Origin: Udeniomyces pyricola
Taxonomy: Eukaryota > Basidiomycota > Tremellomycetes > Cystofilobasidiales > Mrakiaceae
NCBI GenBank assembly: GCA_039545295.1
Contig: BCIK01000013.1
Location: 434,001 to 498,000 of the forward strand
Direction: 5' to 3'
Length of the DNA: 64,000 nucleotides
In this document: positions 11,798-23,446 of the stretch, piece by piece
How the letters are laid out: every line of letters starts with the position of its first letter
Position numbering within the stretch: position 1 is the stretch's first letter
The notes under the pieces: model-generated
What the model was told of the DNA's origin: nothing
The model's database searches: none
The model's input: only the letters and a program-made list of their open reading frames with translations
Translations under genes and position numbers: made by a program

Positions 11798-14043
11798 TCA
11801 AGTAGACCGTGGGAGATACATCTGGACGCCCGCCTCTGCAAGAGATCCTGTCATAGCTGTCATGCCTAAGTACCGAAGAGTGGTAGCAGAGCAATCAGCC
11901 GAGGATTCCTTCACGGTGATGCCAGTCATAGAAGACGCACGGGTGAGAGACAAAGGCCGCGCAAACGTACTCGGGGCAACGTACTCTCCCAGAGCTGTGA
12001 CATCGAACGCATCTGTGACGACCGACGCGAGAGACTCGTGTGATGGCGGGTTTGACGGATCTCCTGGAGGACTATGAATGAGTTGAAAGCGGGTGCATCA
12101 CAATCACGAACACCGTAGCACGGTCAGACGGTTCGATGTTGTAGCTTGACTTGCAGAAGGGCCTCAGATATGGGATGAGAGAGAAAAGAACCGTCAAGAT
12201 AGGTACAGAAACTCACGCAGCAATCCTCATCAGTCCGACACGAAGACGATAACGCCCCCTCGCTCGGATACTGACGTCGGGAAAAACAAAGAGTATATGC
12301 GATGTGACTTTACGTTCCATCGTGCTCATGGGCAGCTGATGAGGCGAGCTGACGAGCGTCCCATAGAGAAGTCGAAGGGATTGGGTATATAGCGAAGAAG
12401 GGTTCGAAGAGTCGTCGAATTCGGACGACGGACGATATGTGACGAGATCTGCACGTTCGGCCGAGCCCGGACCGACACTACCTGTCGAGCGCGGAGCCGA
12501 GGAAGGTTCCACGAGAAGTGAGAGATGACAGAACAAGAAAGGAAGCGTTGAATCGCTAGTAAACGGTTTGGAGAGAAAGGGAAGAAGGAATACGCAAAGG
12601 GATGATGTAAGCGAGATGGCCAACCGGTCTCAACCGAAGTGGCGCTCATACCGGCGGCCTGCTGGCGCAACGGCCGCGGAGGCCGCAACCAGGCGCGACA
12701 CCGCGCACCGTCGACACAAAGCGGACTTCTGACGACCGAATGCTTCCAACCGACCTCGTCATGTGCGTACATGGTTTCCAACAAGAGAAATAGTTCAAGG
12801 AGATGCAGACGTACATATCGACGCTTCTTCCTTCTCCATCTCTGACTTCGAGCCGGACGATGAGCGGTGGGCTCACGGGCAGTCGAGAAAGGACGCCGGT
12901 CCCAAACTCGGCGGCTCGCAACGGCTGTTGGATAACCGAGAGCGTATAGTGTCTGCGAGGGGGAGGAGCGCGCATGACAAGGCGATGTGAGCCGCCAGGG
13001 AAGACCAAGCAGATGAATGAGGGATATGGTGCAGGTGAACCAAGAGGGGGAAAAGAGAAAAGACCGAGAGAAGCACGGTCAGTGTTGGGAAGGAGATGAA
13101 GGGCACTTGTAGGGCGAGCGGTCGACGGTGTGCAGTGCTTTATCCAGCCCGATGCGAAGTGGGATACAGCAGAATCGACGTGGTAGGCAGCTTGCTTTAG
13201 ATTCTTAGGCAGCCAGTCGGGCATGCCGGGGAGGAAGAACGTGAACGGAGGTACATGACAGCCGATCGACGTGGGTGGGAGGAAACGTAAAGCAGTTTAT
13301 AGAGCGACGAGATCGACGAGAGTGACGGATATTGAGAGGGAAAAGTCGGGACTATGCCAAGCGAAAAGGCCGTGCGCGCGAGGTGGAGGTGCGAACCAAG
13401 TGCCGCAAGACGCGCCTTCGGTCTGGGACAACTCTCGCTTCCTCGCACCGGTCTTGCTCCCGCCTCTGGCCTCTTTCGATCATCGTCTCCAGAATTCAGA
13501 GACCCTCTGCTTCAACGCTTCATTTCGTCTTCTTCCGCTACGATCGTTTGGCTCCTCTTTTCCCCTTTTCCCCGCTGCCGGTCATCCGTCACTCCTACCC
13601 ACGTCCCAGCTCTGCTGTCTCCAACACGTGACAATCAAAGGCAGCCCCAAACCAGCGACCGATAAGGCGTCAAAGCTCATTAAAGGGCCAGCCTTCGCGC
13701 GCTGCCCTGACTCCTGTATGATGCCAGCCCGGTATCCGTTTTGTACTCACCGATCCCATGAGGGCGTTGAACTTGTACCGCTCGCCGTCTCTTCATCTTC
13801 GCTCAAGGATGACTGCTTGGAGGGTATTGAGTCGAGCGCGGGGTTCGAGGGGGAAAACGACGACGATGTCGTTGACGGCAAGGGTGGAGGGTCAACCGTA
13901 GGTGGTGATGACGGCGGATGAATGAGGTCTGCTACGCTTCGGTAGCCTGTCGAAGCGATTGGCCTCTGCTGAGGGGATACATGGCGAGATGAGGATCCAG
14001 AAGCAAGAGGAGCTTCCGAGGAGGATGGAACAGAGGAGGACAT
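11798..14043 (-). CDS. velvet-domain transcriptional regulator (VosA/VelB type)
   Basis: Five exons (14043-13751, 12952-12815, 12555-12217, 12071-11971, 11865-11798) total 939 nt and give 312 aa. Residues 1-97 are Ser/Pro-rich. The velvet domain follows: HYTLSVIQQPLRAAEFG, VLSRLPVSPPLIVRLEV, LPFLFCHLSLL, LLYGTLVSSPH, FVFPDVSIRARGRYRLRV, then ASVVTDAFDVTALGEYVAP. These are the successive conserved blocks of the fold, which binds DNA as homo- or heterodimers (VosA, VelB, VeA, VelC) and links light, development and secondary metabolism in fungi. Intron 1 is 798 bp, far longer than its neighbours. The frame immediately upstream of exon 2 stays open for roughly 90 codons, so an alternative 5' end is possible. 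The class (VosA versus VelB) is not resolvable by eye. Confidence 0.85.
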
Positions 14044-15029
14044 CGAGGGCAAGATCAGGAGCGCAGATAGGAATGACAGTTATCGAGGATTGCTGATAAG
14101 ATATGAAAAAGAGGAGTGGGGCGGCAGTTCGGTACAAATAGACGACTGGGGGTTGACTGGAATGAATTCGGATCCAGGATGAATCGATGAATAGAGACGA
14201 CCTGAGGATAGCGCATGCGAGTAAGGGGGATAGTCGATAGTCCGGCAAAAAGATTGCATATGCGGACAAAAGGGATGAGAATTGGATGCATGCTCCGGCG
14301 GATCCCTTTCGAGGGCTCTTTCAAGCAGAGGGACCAATGCTCTTCACGTACGTAGGTCGATGAACAGACTGAATAGGTGCTAGGCTCCACTCGTGCCGTA
14401 TAGCCTGCCAAAAAGGTTGAGATGGTGGTCAGACAAGTCTCCTCATGGACACTCAAATTCAACGAAGCCAGAGTTCCTAGCAATCCAAACCTTTGGTTTG
14501 GGTTCAGATCGAGGGCAACAAGATCAAGGGGCAGAGCCAACGAACCGTCTCAGGATCGAAACGGCTTAAACTTACTTGACTCAATCTAGATTGTTGTCGA
14601 AACGCAAACGGGCCGGTACGAACGCAGGGTGAAGTCAAGCAGCACGAAGGTTTTGAAAGGATAGCTGAGAAGGAAGCCTAGGAGAGAGGTACGGAGGTGA
14701 AGGATAGACGCGGCGATTGTTGTTCGAGCAAAAAGACGACATTCCGTTCTTCCACCGGAGACTTTATTGAATCCGTGAGGAAATGAATGTCAAGAGATCC
14801 GTGTGGGTCGTCCGGGGTTCTCGGTCGGAGGGCTTATAACCAGAGACTTATTAGCTTGCTTCGGCATGCACAGACCACCCAAAAATCTGACGTAACCAAG
14901 AATGATCCAAAAGAAGGGAGCATGGGGACGTCGATCCGGCAGCAAGGGAAAAAAGGAAGCAGAAAAAGCAATCGAACATTGCAGCTAAGACCGAGTTGAA
15001 CCGAGGCACCGGATCGGTGACGTTCAACG

Positions 15030-15223
15030 TAGATACGTTGTGGAGTACTCATGAGAGTCGGCCTGGCGATCGCTTGCTCGGACTGCGTTTCTCATGATTG
15101 TCCTAATCAAGGCCTGTGTCGGACATTAGATACGTTGTGGGGTACTCATGAGAGTCGGCCTGGCGATCGCTTGCTCGGACTGCGTTTCTCATGATTGTCC
15201 TAATCAAGGCCTGTGTCGGACAT
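15030..15223. repeat. 97-bp perfect-length tandem duplication
   Basis: Units 15030-15126 and 15127-15223 are directly adjacent and of equal length. They differ by a single A/G change near the start (TGTGGAGTACT versus TGTGGGGTACT). The near identity implies a recent event. No coding function is evident. Confidence 0.95.
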
Positions 15224-15784
15224 CTCCGCGATGCACGAACCATACATTGGTGTCTTGTTGGGTTGAAGCCACTGCTTACCCATGTCTTGCAGATGATCGC
15301 CCTACGTAACTGAAGAGACTGCACCAATCCTCCCTGTGATATATATATAACCGATTATTCCGCTTACGGATGCATTCGCAAACAGATTCGCCCTCGAGCG
15401 ATCGTCGTTCGATCGATCATCGACACGCGCGCGCCGCGGATGAAGCAAGGAAGGAAAGTGAACAGGTAGCGTATGACTTGATGAAGCCGGAAAGTGAAAC
15501 GTGGTTTTCCTCCCGATCCCTCTGCCTTTGTCAGCTTCGGCGCTTCGGCAGGTGGAACCGAATGGCGTGTCCTTGTGCACGGGACGCGACTACACGGCTG
15601 CATGATATCAGCAAATCCTCCATAGACCCGTATATGATGCATGCAGCCAAGTCCCATGGTTCCCTTTGCCTGTAGATAGCTCCGAAGAGATGCAGATGCT
15701 GGTGTATGCGGAACACAGTCGCCAAGGCGTATCGGGTTCGGGCGGGATCGCTTCCCCACATTCCAGAAATCAATCCCGATAAGA

Positions 15785-16137
15785 CAGAGACCAAATCCCC
15801 CCTAGCAAGTCGAACGAATCGTTTCTTCCCTAAAGGTCCCGCAGTTCTCATAGATATTCCCCCTCCTATCCACTCCAATTACCCGCCCCGACCCACCCCA
15901 CTTTAACCAACTAAAATCTTGAGCCTGAACAGCCAGTCCCCAGCACAACCCAAACACCAACCCAAACCTTTCAAACAGAACAGGAGGCCGATAGCAAGAA
16001 AGGGAAAAGATGCGAATTGTAAACAAGGCGGGGAAAGAGAGCGTGGGAAAAGCCTCCCACGCTGGGTCAAAGTGCTTAGGTAAGAGACGATAGGTTTCCT
16101 GGCCTCTTATAACATACAACATGTCGTCAACATCCAT
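15785..16137 (-). pseudogene. possible remnant resembling the NDUFAF2/NDUFA12 core motif
   Basis: A minus-strand frame includes the segment GRVIGVDRRGNIYEN, similar to the V-G-x-D-x-x-G-N-x-Y-Y-E core of complex I subunit NDUFA12 and assembly factor NDUFAF2. The expected basic continuation (KKRFVRL) lies in a different frame directly after it. There is no donor site between the two, so if the resemblance is real the copy is frameshifted. The remaining sequence is not convincing. Treat it as a hint only. Confidence 0.2.
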
Positions 16138-18758
16138 ATATCATAAAGTTGTGAGATGCGCCTTCCCATCTACCTGATCTGTTCAGCTCGATAAGCTCAT
16201 CGTCTCATACGAGCCGCGAAGACTGAGTAACAAGTCGATCGCCACGTACTGTTACTAGTTCATATATATATATACATTAAGCTAGATCTGGCGATTTGGC
16301 CTGGACGTACGATGAATCAATCGATGGGAACTTTCCTGGGCTTTGCGCCATGTTTCCATGCGCGCAGTGTGACGCTAGATGTATTCACAAACCTGAGGCA
16401 TGAGGCGGGTCCAAAGCCATGATGCTTGATGTATGAGAGAACGATACTAGGCATCGTCAGCTCGACAGTCGACGATGATCAGAAGGACCGAGGTTCCAAA
16501 AGACCTGATTACTAACGTGTTTGCAGAGCATACCACATCTGCAACAAGAACGGCCAAGCTGCTGAATTCTGACGGAAAAGTTAAACACAGATGATGATGA
16601 CATGAGTGAAAATAAAAGCGCAAAACTCACAACGATTGACTTGACCTAATGCTTTAAATGCGAAGCCTGTTGTCGTCGACCCACCGGGCCGATCTGAGAC
16701 TGACTCTGTTCGCGCGAGACGGACTTCACCGGCTTCACCAGTGTCCATGAATCGAGTCGAAGCTGTCCAAGATTGATCTCTAGGGTCTCAGATGTTGTTG
16801 AGATCCCCTGGAGCGTGAAATGTGACGTATGGAGGTCTTGAGCGAGGCATGTCTATCGATGTCTATGATGATCGAGTGCTGAGCGCGCTGAGCCGGCGCT
16901 CGGCGCTCGAAGCTATAAACTGTCTCATGAACCAAAGATATGCGCTTGACCCACACTAGTCGATCAGAACAAACACTGGCCGAGGACACGTTCTGTCCGA
17001 CAGTTGGACGTTGATGATATTAGAAGTCCAGTATTTCTGGTTGAAGTCTTCCACCGGCCACCGGCCACCCGTGACCGACCAATGATATATGTGACATTCG
17101 TTATCAAGAACGTCGACATTTGCCGCATCAGTGTGGGTGAGTAACCTGACGCACCAACGATGATCAAATGTATGAGACTCAGGTTTGCATCGTCTTGAAA
17201 CTAATTCGATAAATCTGGATAATGACGCATATCCATGCACACTGCAGGAACCTCATCCAGAGCTCTGTTCGCCAGCCGCCGTGATCTGGCGGGGAGATCA
17301 TCAGGCCTCAGTGCGCCCGGAAAACCGAACACTGACGCACGTCAGAAGAAGAAGAAGTCGGTCTCGGTTGGCTTGGGTTGGCGACTCGCAAGGCAGGCGC
17401 TTCTCATGTTAATCTGATGTTGCCGTCTAGGGAACCAGCGGTTATTGCGCCGAAGTTTGAAAGCAGACGTCAGGCACAAGGTATCCATCGGTATGGGAGG
17501 CGCGAGGTGCCACATGTATTGTGAATGGCTGAAGCTTGGGGATGAGGCTCGTAAAGGGCAAACAGGCGAGGCGAGGGATCAAACTTATGGCAATGGAGGA
17601 AGAAGAGATAAGGGGTTTCCAGTTCTCGATGGAAGATAATATTCCAGCGAGCGTGTCGACGAGAGACCATAACCGGGAGTCACATCTTCATGGTTAACGA
17701 GAGTTGCTTTTAGTTCTAGTAAGTCAGGCCCGATTCGAGTTGGTCTGATCGATGTGTTGAGTACGACTTCTGCCGGGATGAAATCGTTGAGTCGATTGTA
17801 CCTACGTAGCATGTGAACAGTCGGACATCGTCGATGGCGCCAAACTTCTAGACACAATTCATCCGACCAGACCATGGCAGGGAAGATGATGTCCTTGATG
17901 GGAAGCATGTCGAGTCGAATGTGGAGGGGGGAATCAATCATTTGTGAGTAGTAATGCGAAAGAAAAGTCGTACTGATCAGGGGGCGCGAATTGGGGAAGG
18001 GAATTGGTGAGAGATGAACCCATTTGAGACTGTTGGGCATGTGAGGTCTGGGTAGATTGTCAAAGTGAGGGAGAAACGTTGTGCAGCTCAATGGTAGACC
18101 ATGTAGAGTTTTGAGGCTGATGCTGAGGTGAGCCGCCAATTATCGCGATCAGCCAAAGCTGCGTTGCTGGGGCGAATTATAAACTGGGGAACATCAAGAA
18201 CCCGATTCCAGGTGATCCGACGCGCGCGCGCACTATAGAACGATGGCTTCTGAGTGTTGGTATGACCTAAGGAAGGATACATGGTTGGCGTATAGACGAG
18301 GAACAGGCTGACGAATGACGAAAACTAAAGTTGGCTGCCTGCTGGGTTGGATGAGGTAGACGAGACTACTGATTAGTACGGGACAGCTGCGATATACACG
18401 GGCGCGCGGGTGAAGACGTCATGGCAAAGCACAAAACGCTGGCCGAGGGAGACGATTGACAAGGAGAGGGTGGTTTTCAAACTCAAGCGCTTGCAAACCA
18501 ACCGTTCCTTTTCCTCCATCACAATCGCTTCCCGTCGATAGCGATCCACCTCCCTCCCTAGCCACTCCCAACCACTCCATTCATCCCCTATCGCGCTTCT
18601 AGTATCTATCCCTCCCATTCCTCCAGCTCAAACCACCCTCTCGCACCACCTGTCTTTCACCCAGATCCTTCCTCCCATCCTCGCACCGGCTGCCGCCCCT
18701 CCCCTTGTCCCTCTCGCCCTCCCCTTCCCTCGGCTCAACCCCTCGAACTGGATCCATC

Positions 18759-21700
18759 ATGTCCGCTCGACCCCAACTCAAGCAGTCCAAGTCACTGCTC
18801 TACCACGACGATCACCAGGCTAGCTCCGGTGGCGCTCCTGCCTCGACCAACCCGCTCTCACCTAGCAAAATCAAGTCGTCCATCCCGAGCGTTCACGCTG
18901 ATGCAAGCGAGTACTATGGAGGCAAAGAGGTCGCTACTCGAGCCAGGACCTACAGTTCGGTGCGTCGTTTTGAATCTGTACATTTGTGATGATAGGTTAT
19001 CAGGAGTGAGATCCAGATTGGCCTGGATAAGCTATCCAAGATGACCAAGTTGGTCATCCTACCTAGCTTGTCAGCCCGTTGTTTGGTTGCGATGGCCTCG
19101 CCTCTGCGTTGCTAGAAGGCTTCCTTGGCTTGTGTCAGCACCCGCTGTATCATCATCGCTCTCTGAAGCATGGGCTAGATACACCTAGACTGATGAATGG
19201 TTCATGCACAAAGCTGCCCAGAGACGCGTTTTAGACTGTGCTGCCCTTCCAAACTCTCTCTTTCCTCCTTTTCACCGACTGACATTTAACTTGCTTCCTT
19301 TTCACCACACGCTACTTCTGCTATCTCATCAGACCGGCCCTGCTGCTCGAGGAGGTGTTGGAATCGGAGATGACTTCATCAACCGTTCGCGACGACTCTC
19401 ACATGGTAAGTGTCCTGTTGTCATCTCGGGGGAGGGGGGGGGGNGGAGCGGGGGATTTACCCCTCTGACGTAACGATGCTGGGAAAAGTAGTGGGGAGAT
19501 TGGATTAGACCAGGGACCGTGCGGTAGAACTCTATTCTCAACGCTGACAACGTCGTTGGTTCTTCCCCCTCTTGACTGATCACAGACGAGAAGTCAGCGA
19601 CGGCTCCCAGGCGGTTCCTTATTGACGTTGAAGAGACCTTGAGACTTGTTCTCGAACAGGAGGACACTGATGGTGACTTCCAGGTCAGTCCAGCGTCGCT
19701 ATGTGCCTCTCAGCCTGTGTCTCTGCGGTTCTTGTTTGGCACTAGCTTACTCATGTATCACCACTCTTGTCACTCAGATCTGTATCACTGACTCGGGACC
19801 CAAAGTTATGACCCTTGGAACGGCCACTTCAAACGGTCACAAGTCGTTTGACGTCAGGGTTCGTAAGATGGCAATTTGCGTTCACCTTGCGTTGTTTCGG
19901 TAGTGAATTCGGCTAAAAGTACTCACATATACACTGTTTTCATTTACATTGTACAGGGAACTTACATGCTCTCTAACCTGCTCCAAGAGCTCGCCCTCGC
20001 TCGGGATTACGGCCGCAAGCGGATCGTCCTCGACGAGGCTCGATTGACCGAGAACCCGGTCGATCGACTGAGCAGAATGATCCGAAACAGCTTTTGGAAC
20101 TCGCTGACGAGGAGAATCGATGGAGACGGACTGGAAATCATTTGTGCGGACCCCAAGAACAGGTATGTTGTATACTGTGTTTCGCTCCTCATCTGAAGCT
20201 AAACTGAGTCGCTGACGTTGTCGGACTTGCCTTGTGCTCCCCCTTGATCAGGTCCAAAAACCTCAAGCCTCTCATCTATGTCCCGCATGGAGAGCCTGAT
20301 ATTGCAGAATACTACCGAGAGGTGTGCGTACCTGTGCTCACTGCGCTCCTTGATCCTGATACTCTCTGATAAGCAGCTATATGCGGTCACTTACCCTGCA
20401 TGTTGCCCTTATCAGCTCTAAGCAGAAGCCTCATCTCGGACTCGAGGTCGAGATGCTTCCTCTCAAGTGTGACGACCCGAAGTTCGTCCAGTCCCTCAAC
20501 GACCGACCGGGAATTCTTGCGCTCGCAATGCGCAAGTCAACGGATGCTTCGACTGGCAAGAAGACCCTTAAGGGCATCCCATTCATCGTTCCTGGCGCGA
20601 GGTTCAACGAGCTCTACAACTGGGACAGTTACTTCATCTCACTCGGACTCTTGGTTGATGGCAAGGTTGACATGGCCAAGGGCATGGTTGAGCACTTCAT
20701 CTTTGAGATCAAACACTACGGTTGGTCCCCTTGCCTCTTGATTTTGTTGTGGCTTATTTCTCTTAGTCTGAGATGTTGCTCATCGTGAGATACTCATCGC
20801 TATACCTCTCTTTCTCTCCCTTCTAGGCAAAATCCTCAACGGAAGCCGAAGCTACGTGAGCAACACCTCTCATGGTTTATATGTACTGATTGTGACTTTC
20901 CACCCCGAATCGTGGCCTGACTCTCTTTCTTTTCTGTTCCGTTTGTCCAGTACCTCTGCCGATCTCAACCCCCATTCCTCACCGATATGGCACTCCAGAC
21001 CTACAACCAGCTCGATCGATCGGAAGAGAAGGCTAACAAGATTTGGCTCAAGGCTGCCATCCAAGCGGCCATCAAGGTGCGTCTGATTCGCTGCCATGAA
21101 CCTTTGCCACTCCATCCTCTGTGTTCATCTCGATGCCACTTCCCTTTGACTTGTCCAGGAGTACCATACCGTCTGGGTTGCCGAGCCCCGAATGGATCCC
21201 ATCACTGGTCTCTCCAGGTTCCGACCGGACGGACTTGGTATCCCTCCCGAGACAGAGGCCTCGCACTTCACCCACATCCTTCAGCCCTATGCTGAGAAGC
21301 ACGGCATCTCCGTCCTTGAGTTTGCCGATGCCTATGATGCTGCGGAGATTCTTGAGCCCGAGCTTGATGAGTACTTTATGCACGACCGAGCTGTCCGAGA
21401 GGTGAGTTATATATTTTCCATATCTTTCTTGTTTGACTCCTGGTCGTCGATCTTTCAGGCCGCGTGACCTCGTACTGATCGCCAATCTGCTTGTTCGATC
21501 GCCCCTGTCTCAGAGTGGTCATGATACGACTTACCGGTTCGAGAAGCGATGCGCCAACCTTGCCACCATCGATCTCAACGCTCTTCTCTACAAGTAAGCG
21601 CTCATTCTTGATTTTTCTCTCGTACTCCCTGCCCAATCATACGGGTGCAAGGGCTAAGATTTCTCCATCGTGACTTGTCCAACCCATTCAGATACGAGAC

Positions 21701-22876
21701 CGATATCGCCACCGCCATCAGAGACGTCTTTGACGGCGACTTTGACCTTCAGGATGAATTCCCGCTCGCTCCATTCCCCATCTCGCCTGAGACCTATGCC
21801 GAGCCGACCACTTCGTGGCGAAAATCGACGACGACCCGCCAGACGGCCGACGAATGGTTCGCCCGAGCCGAGTTCCGCAAGAAGCAGATCGATCAGTACC
21901 TCTGGAACGAGGGAAAGAAGCTTTACTTTGACTATGACACCTCCAAGAAGAAGCAAAGCCGATACGAGTCTGTCACAGCGTTCTGGGCCATGTGGGCGGG
22001 TTGCGCCAGCGAGGATCAGGCACTTCAGCTTGTGTATGTTTCTCTTCTTTCTCATCCTGTAGATCTGTAGTGTTAGAGTCCACCACTTTTTGTTTGGCTT
22101 ACTCACTCTCAATCCTTCCAAATGAACCCACCTTCCGCAGCCGACACGCTCTTCCCAAGTTTGAAGTCAAGGGCGGTCTCGTTCCCGGTACTGAAGAGTC
22201 TCGGGGCAAGATCTCGCTCTCTAGGCCCAATCGACAGTGGGATTTCCCTTTCGCCTGGCCGCCGCATCAGATCATGGCTTGGGTCGGTCTCGAGCGATAC
22301 GGCTTCATCGAGGAGGCGAGCAGACTGGCCTACCGATGGATTTACCTCATGACTGTCGCCTTCGTAGACTGTACGTAGAACCTCTTTCCACTATGTACTC
22401 GATTGGCTTGAGTATCTGGCTGATGTTTTGCTTGCGAATTACCTTCCCTTGACATGAAATCAGTCAACGGAGTCGTCCCCGAAAAGTTTGACGCTGTCAA
22501 GCTTTCGCACATGGTCGACGCCGAGTACGGAAACCAAGGACTTGATTTCAAGTTCGTCGCTCGTGAAGGCTTTGGTTGGACCAACGCTAGTTTCCAAGTC
22601 GGAGTTTCATTCCTCACGTGCGTCCGCTCTTTCTTGATCGTAAAGCCGTTTCAGAGTGAATTGCGCAGGATTGCAAGGTCGTCGTCATACTGACAACAAC
22701 CGTCCCGATCGTGCTTGCGTTTTCGACCATGTTTTAGTGTCGCCATGCGACGAGCCGTCTCGGCGTGCATCTCGCCAGAGGTTTACTTTGCCGGTCAGGG
22801 CGGTAACCAGGCTCGGGACAACGACGATTTCCTCGATCCGATCACCGTCGGGCTCAAGGACACTCGCCTTAAGTAA
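18759..22876 (+). CDS. NTH1: neutral trehalase (GH37, PKA/Ca2+-regulated)
   Basis: Cytosolic hydrolysis of trehalose to two glucose. Fifteen exons (18759-18959, 19333-19405, 19586-19683, 19778-19858, 19957-20162, 20252-20323, 20416-20720, 20827-20855, 20951-21076, 21159-21401, 21514-21593, 21692-22033, 22141-22370, 22464-22617, 22738-22876) total 2379 nt and give 792 aa, close to yeast Nth1. The N-terminal regulatory part carries the PKA consensus RRLS (Ser near 90) and a calcium-binding loop, EDTDGDFQI, near 115. GH37 signatures are present: [15 protein letters not shown] near 303 and [10 protein letters not shown] further on, plus [14 protein letters not shown] at the end. There is no signal peptide, which separates it from acid trehalases. 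In yeast, phosphorylation plus 14-3-3 binding at this N-terminal region activates the enzyme; the sites here suggest the same. Confidence 0.95.
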
Positions 22877-23446
22877 TAGACGATGCCCGGTAACCCTCCC
22901 CCTTCCCTTCCCATCCTTAACGTCGGCCCAGCCCCTACATACATCCGATTCTTCTCCCTACCTCTCACTTCTCTTTGTTTGTGGGATCGCACGATTTCCT
23001 ATCACGTTTCCTTGCTCTCTCGCCACTGCTCTGGTCACTTGTCTCCTTTTTTTTCTCGCGTTTCTGTCTTCTCGTTCGCTCTTAGCCTCTAACTCTTCTT
23101 TCCATGTATCCATCCAAATCAAATCCCTCTATCACTTTGTTCGCATCCATCACTCGTCACCCATCTTCCTGGTCCTCCCTAGTTTCTTTTTTTTTTGCTT
23201 CTCGTCAGATTCAATGTCAATCTCGTTTACCTGTTCACTGTTCTTTCTCTCTGAGCGATTTTGGCGCATTGGGTCTCGATAGATTCCCCTTGTGACTTCC
23301 AGTTTAGAGGCGACTTAACAATGCTAGGACGTTTGACATATGCTGACCTATCATTGACATCAATCGTGACGTAGTCTATGCAAACCTAGTACATCGTGTG
23401 ATGATAGGCTACCGTATCATCCTGGATTGTCCCGTTCTCCAAGTTC
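22877..23446. other. convergent 3' intergenic region
   Basis: 570 bp between converging stop codons of trehalase and the M24 peptidase. Strongly pyrimidine-rich on the plus strand (22890-23290). No gene seen. Confidence 0.6.

Larger units (their letters stand above)
14044..18758. other. gene-poor 4.7 kb between velvet and trehalase genes
   Basis: Upstream region of both flanking genes. It contains the 97-bp tandem duplication (15030-15223) and a weak NDUFAF2-like segment near 15.8-16.1 kb. A 184-codon minus-strand open frame at 17585-18139 has no recognisable domain and no conserved splice partners, so I do not call it a gene. The last 250 bp before 18759 are pyrimidine-rich, as expected of a 5' UTR or promoter. 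Confidence 0.5.

Noticed and set aside
14055..14540. 161-codon minus-strand open frame upstream of the velvet gene
   Set aside because: Ends right at the velvet start and shows no domain. More likely 5' UTR or promoter.
17585..18139. 184-codon minus-strand open frame
   Set aside because: No recognisable motif, no splice partners and ordinary composition. Could be chance in a 4.7 kb gene-poor region.
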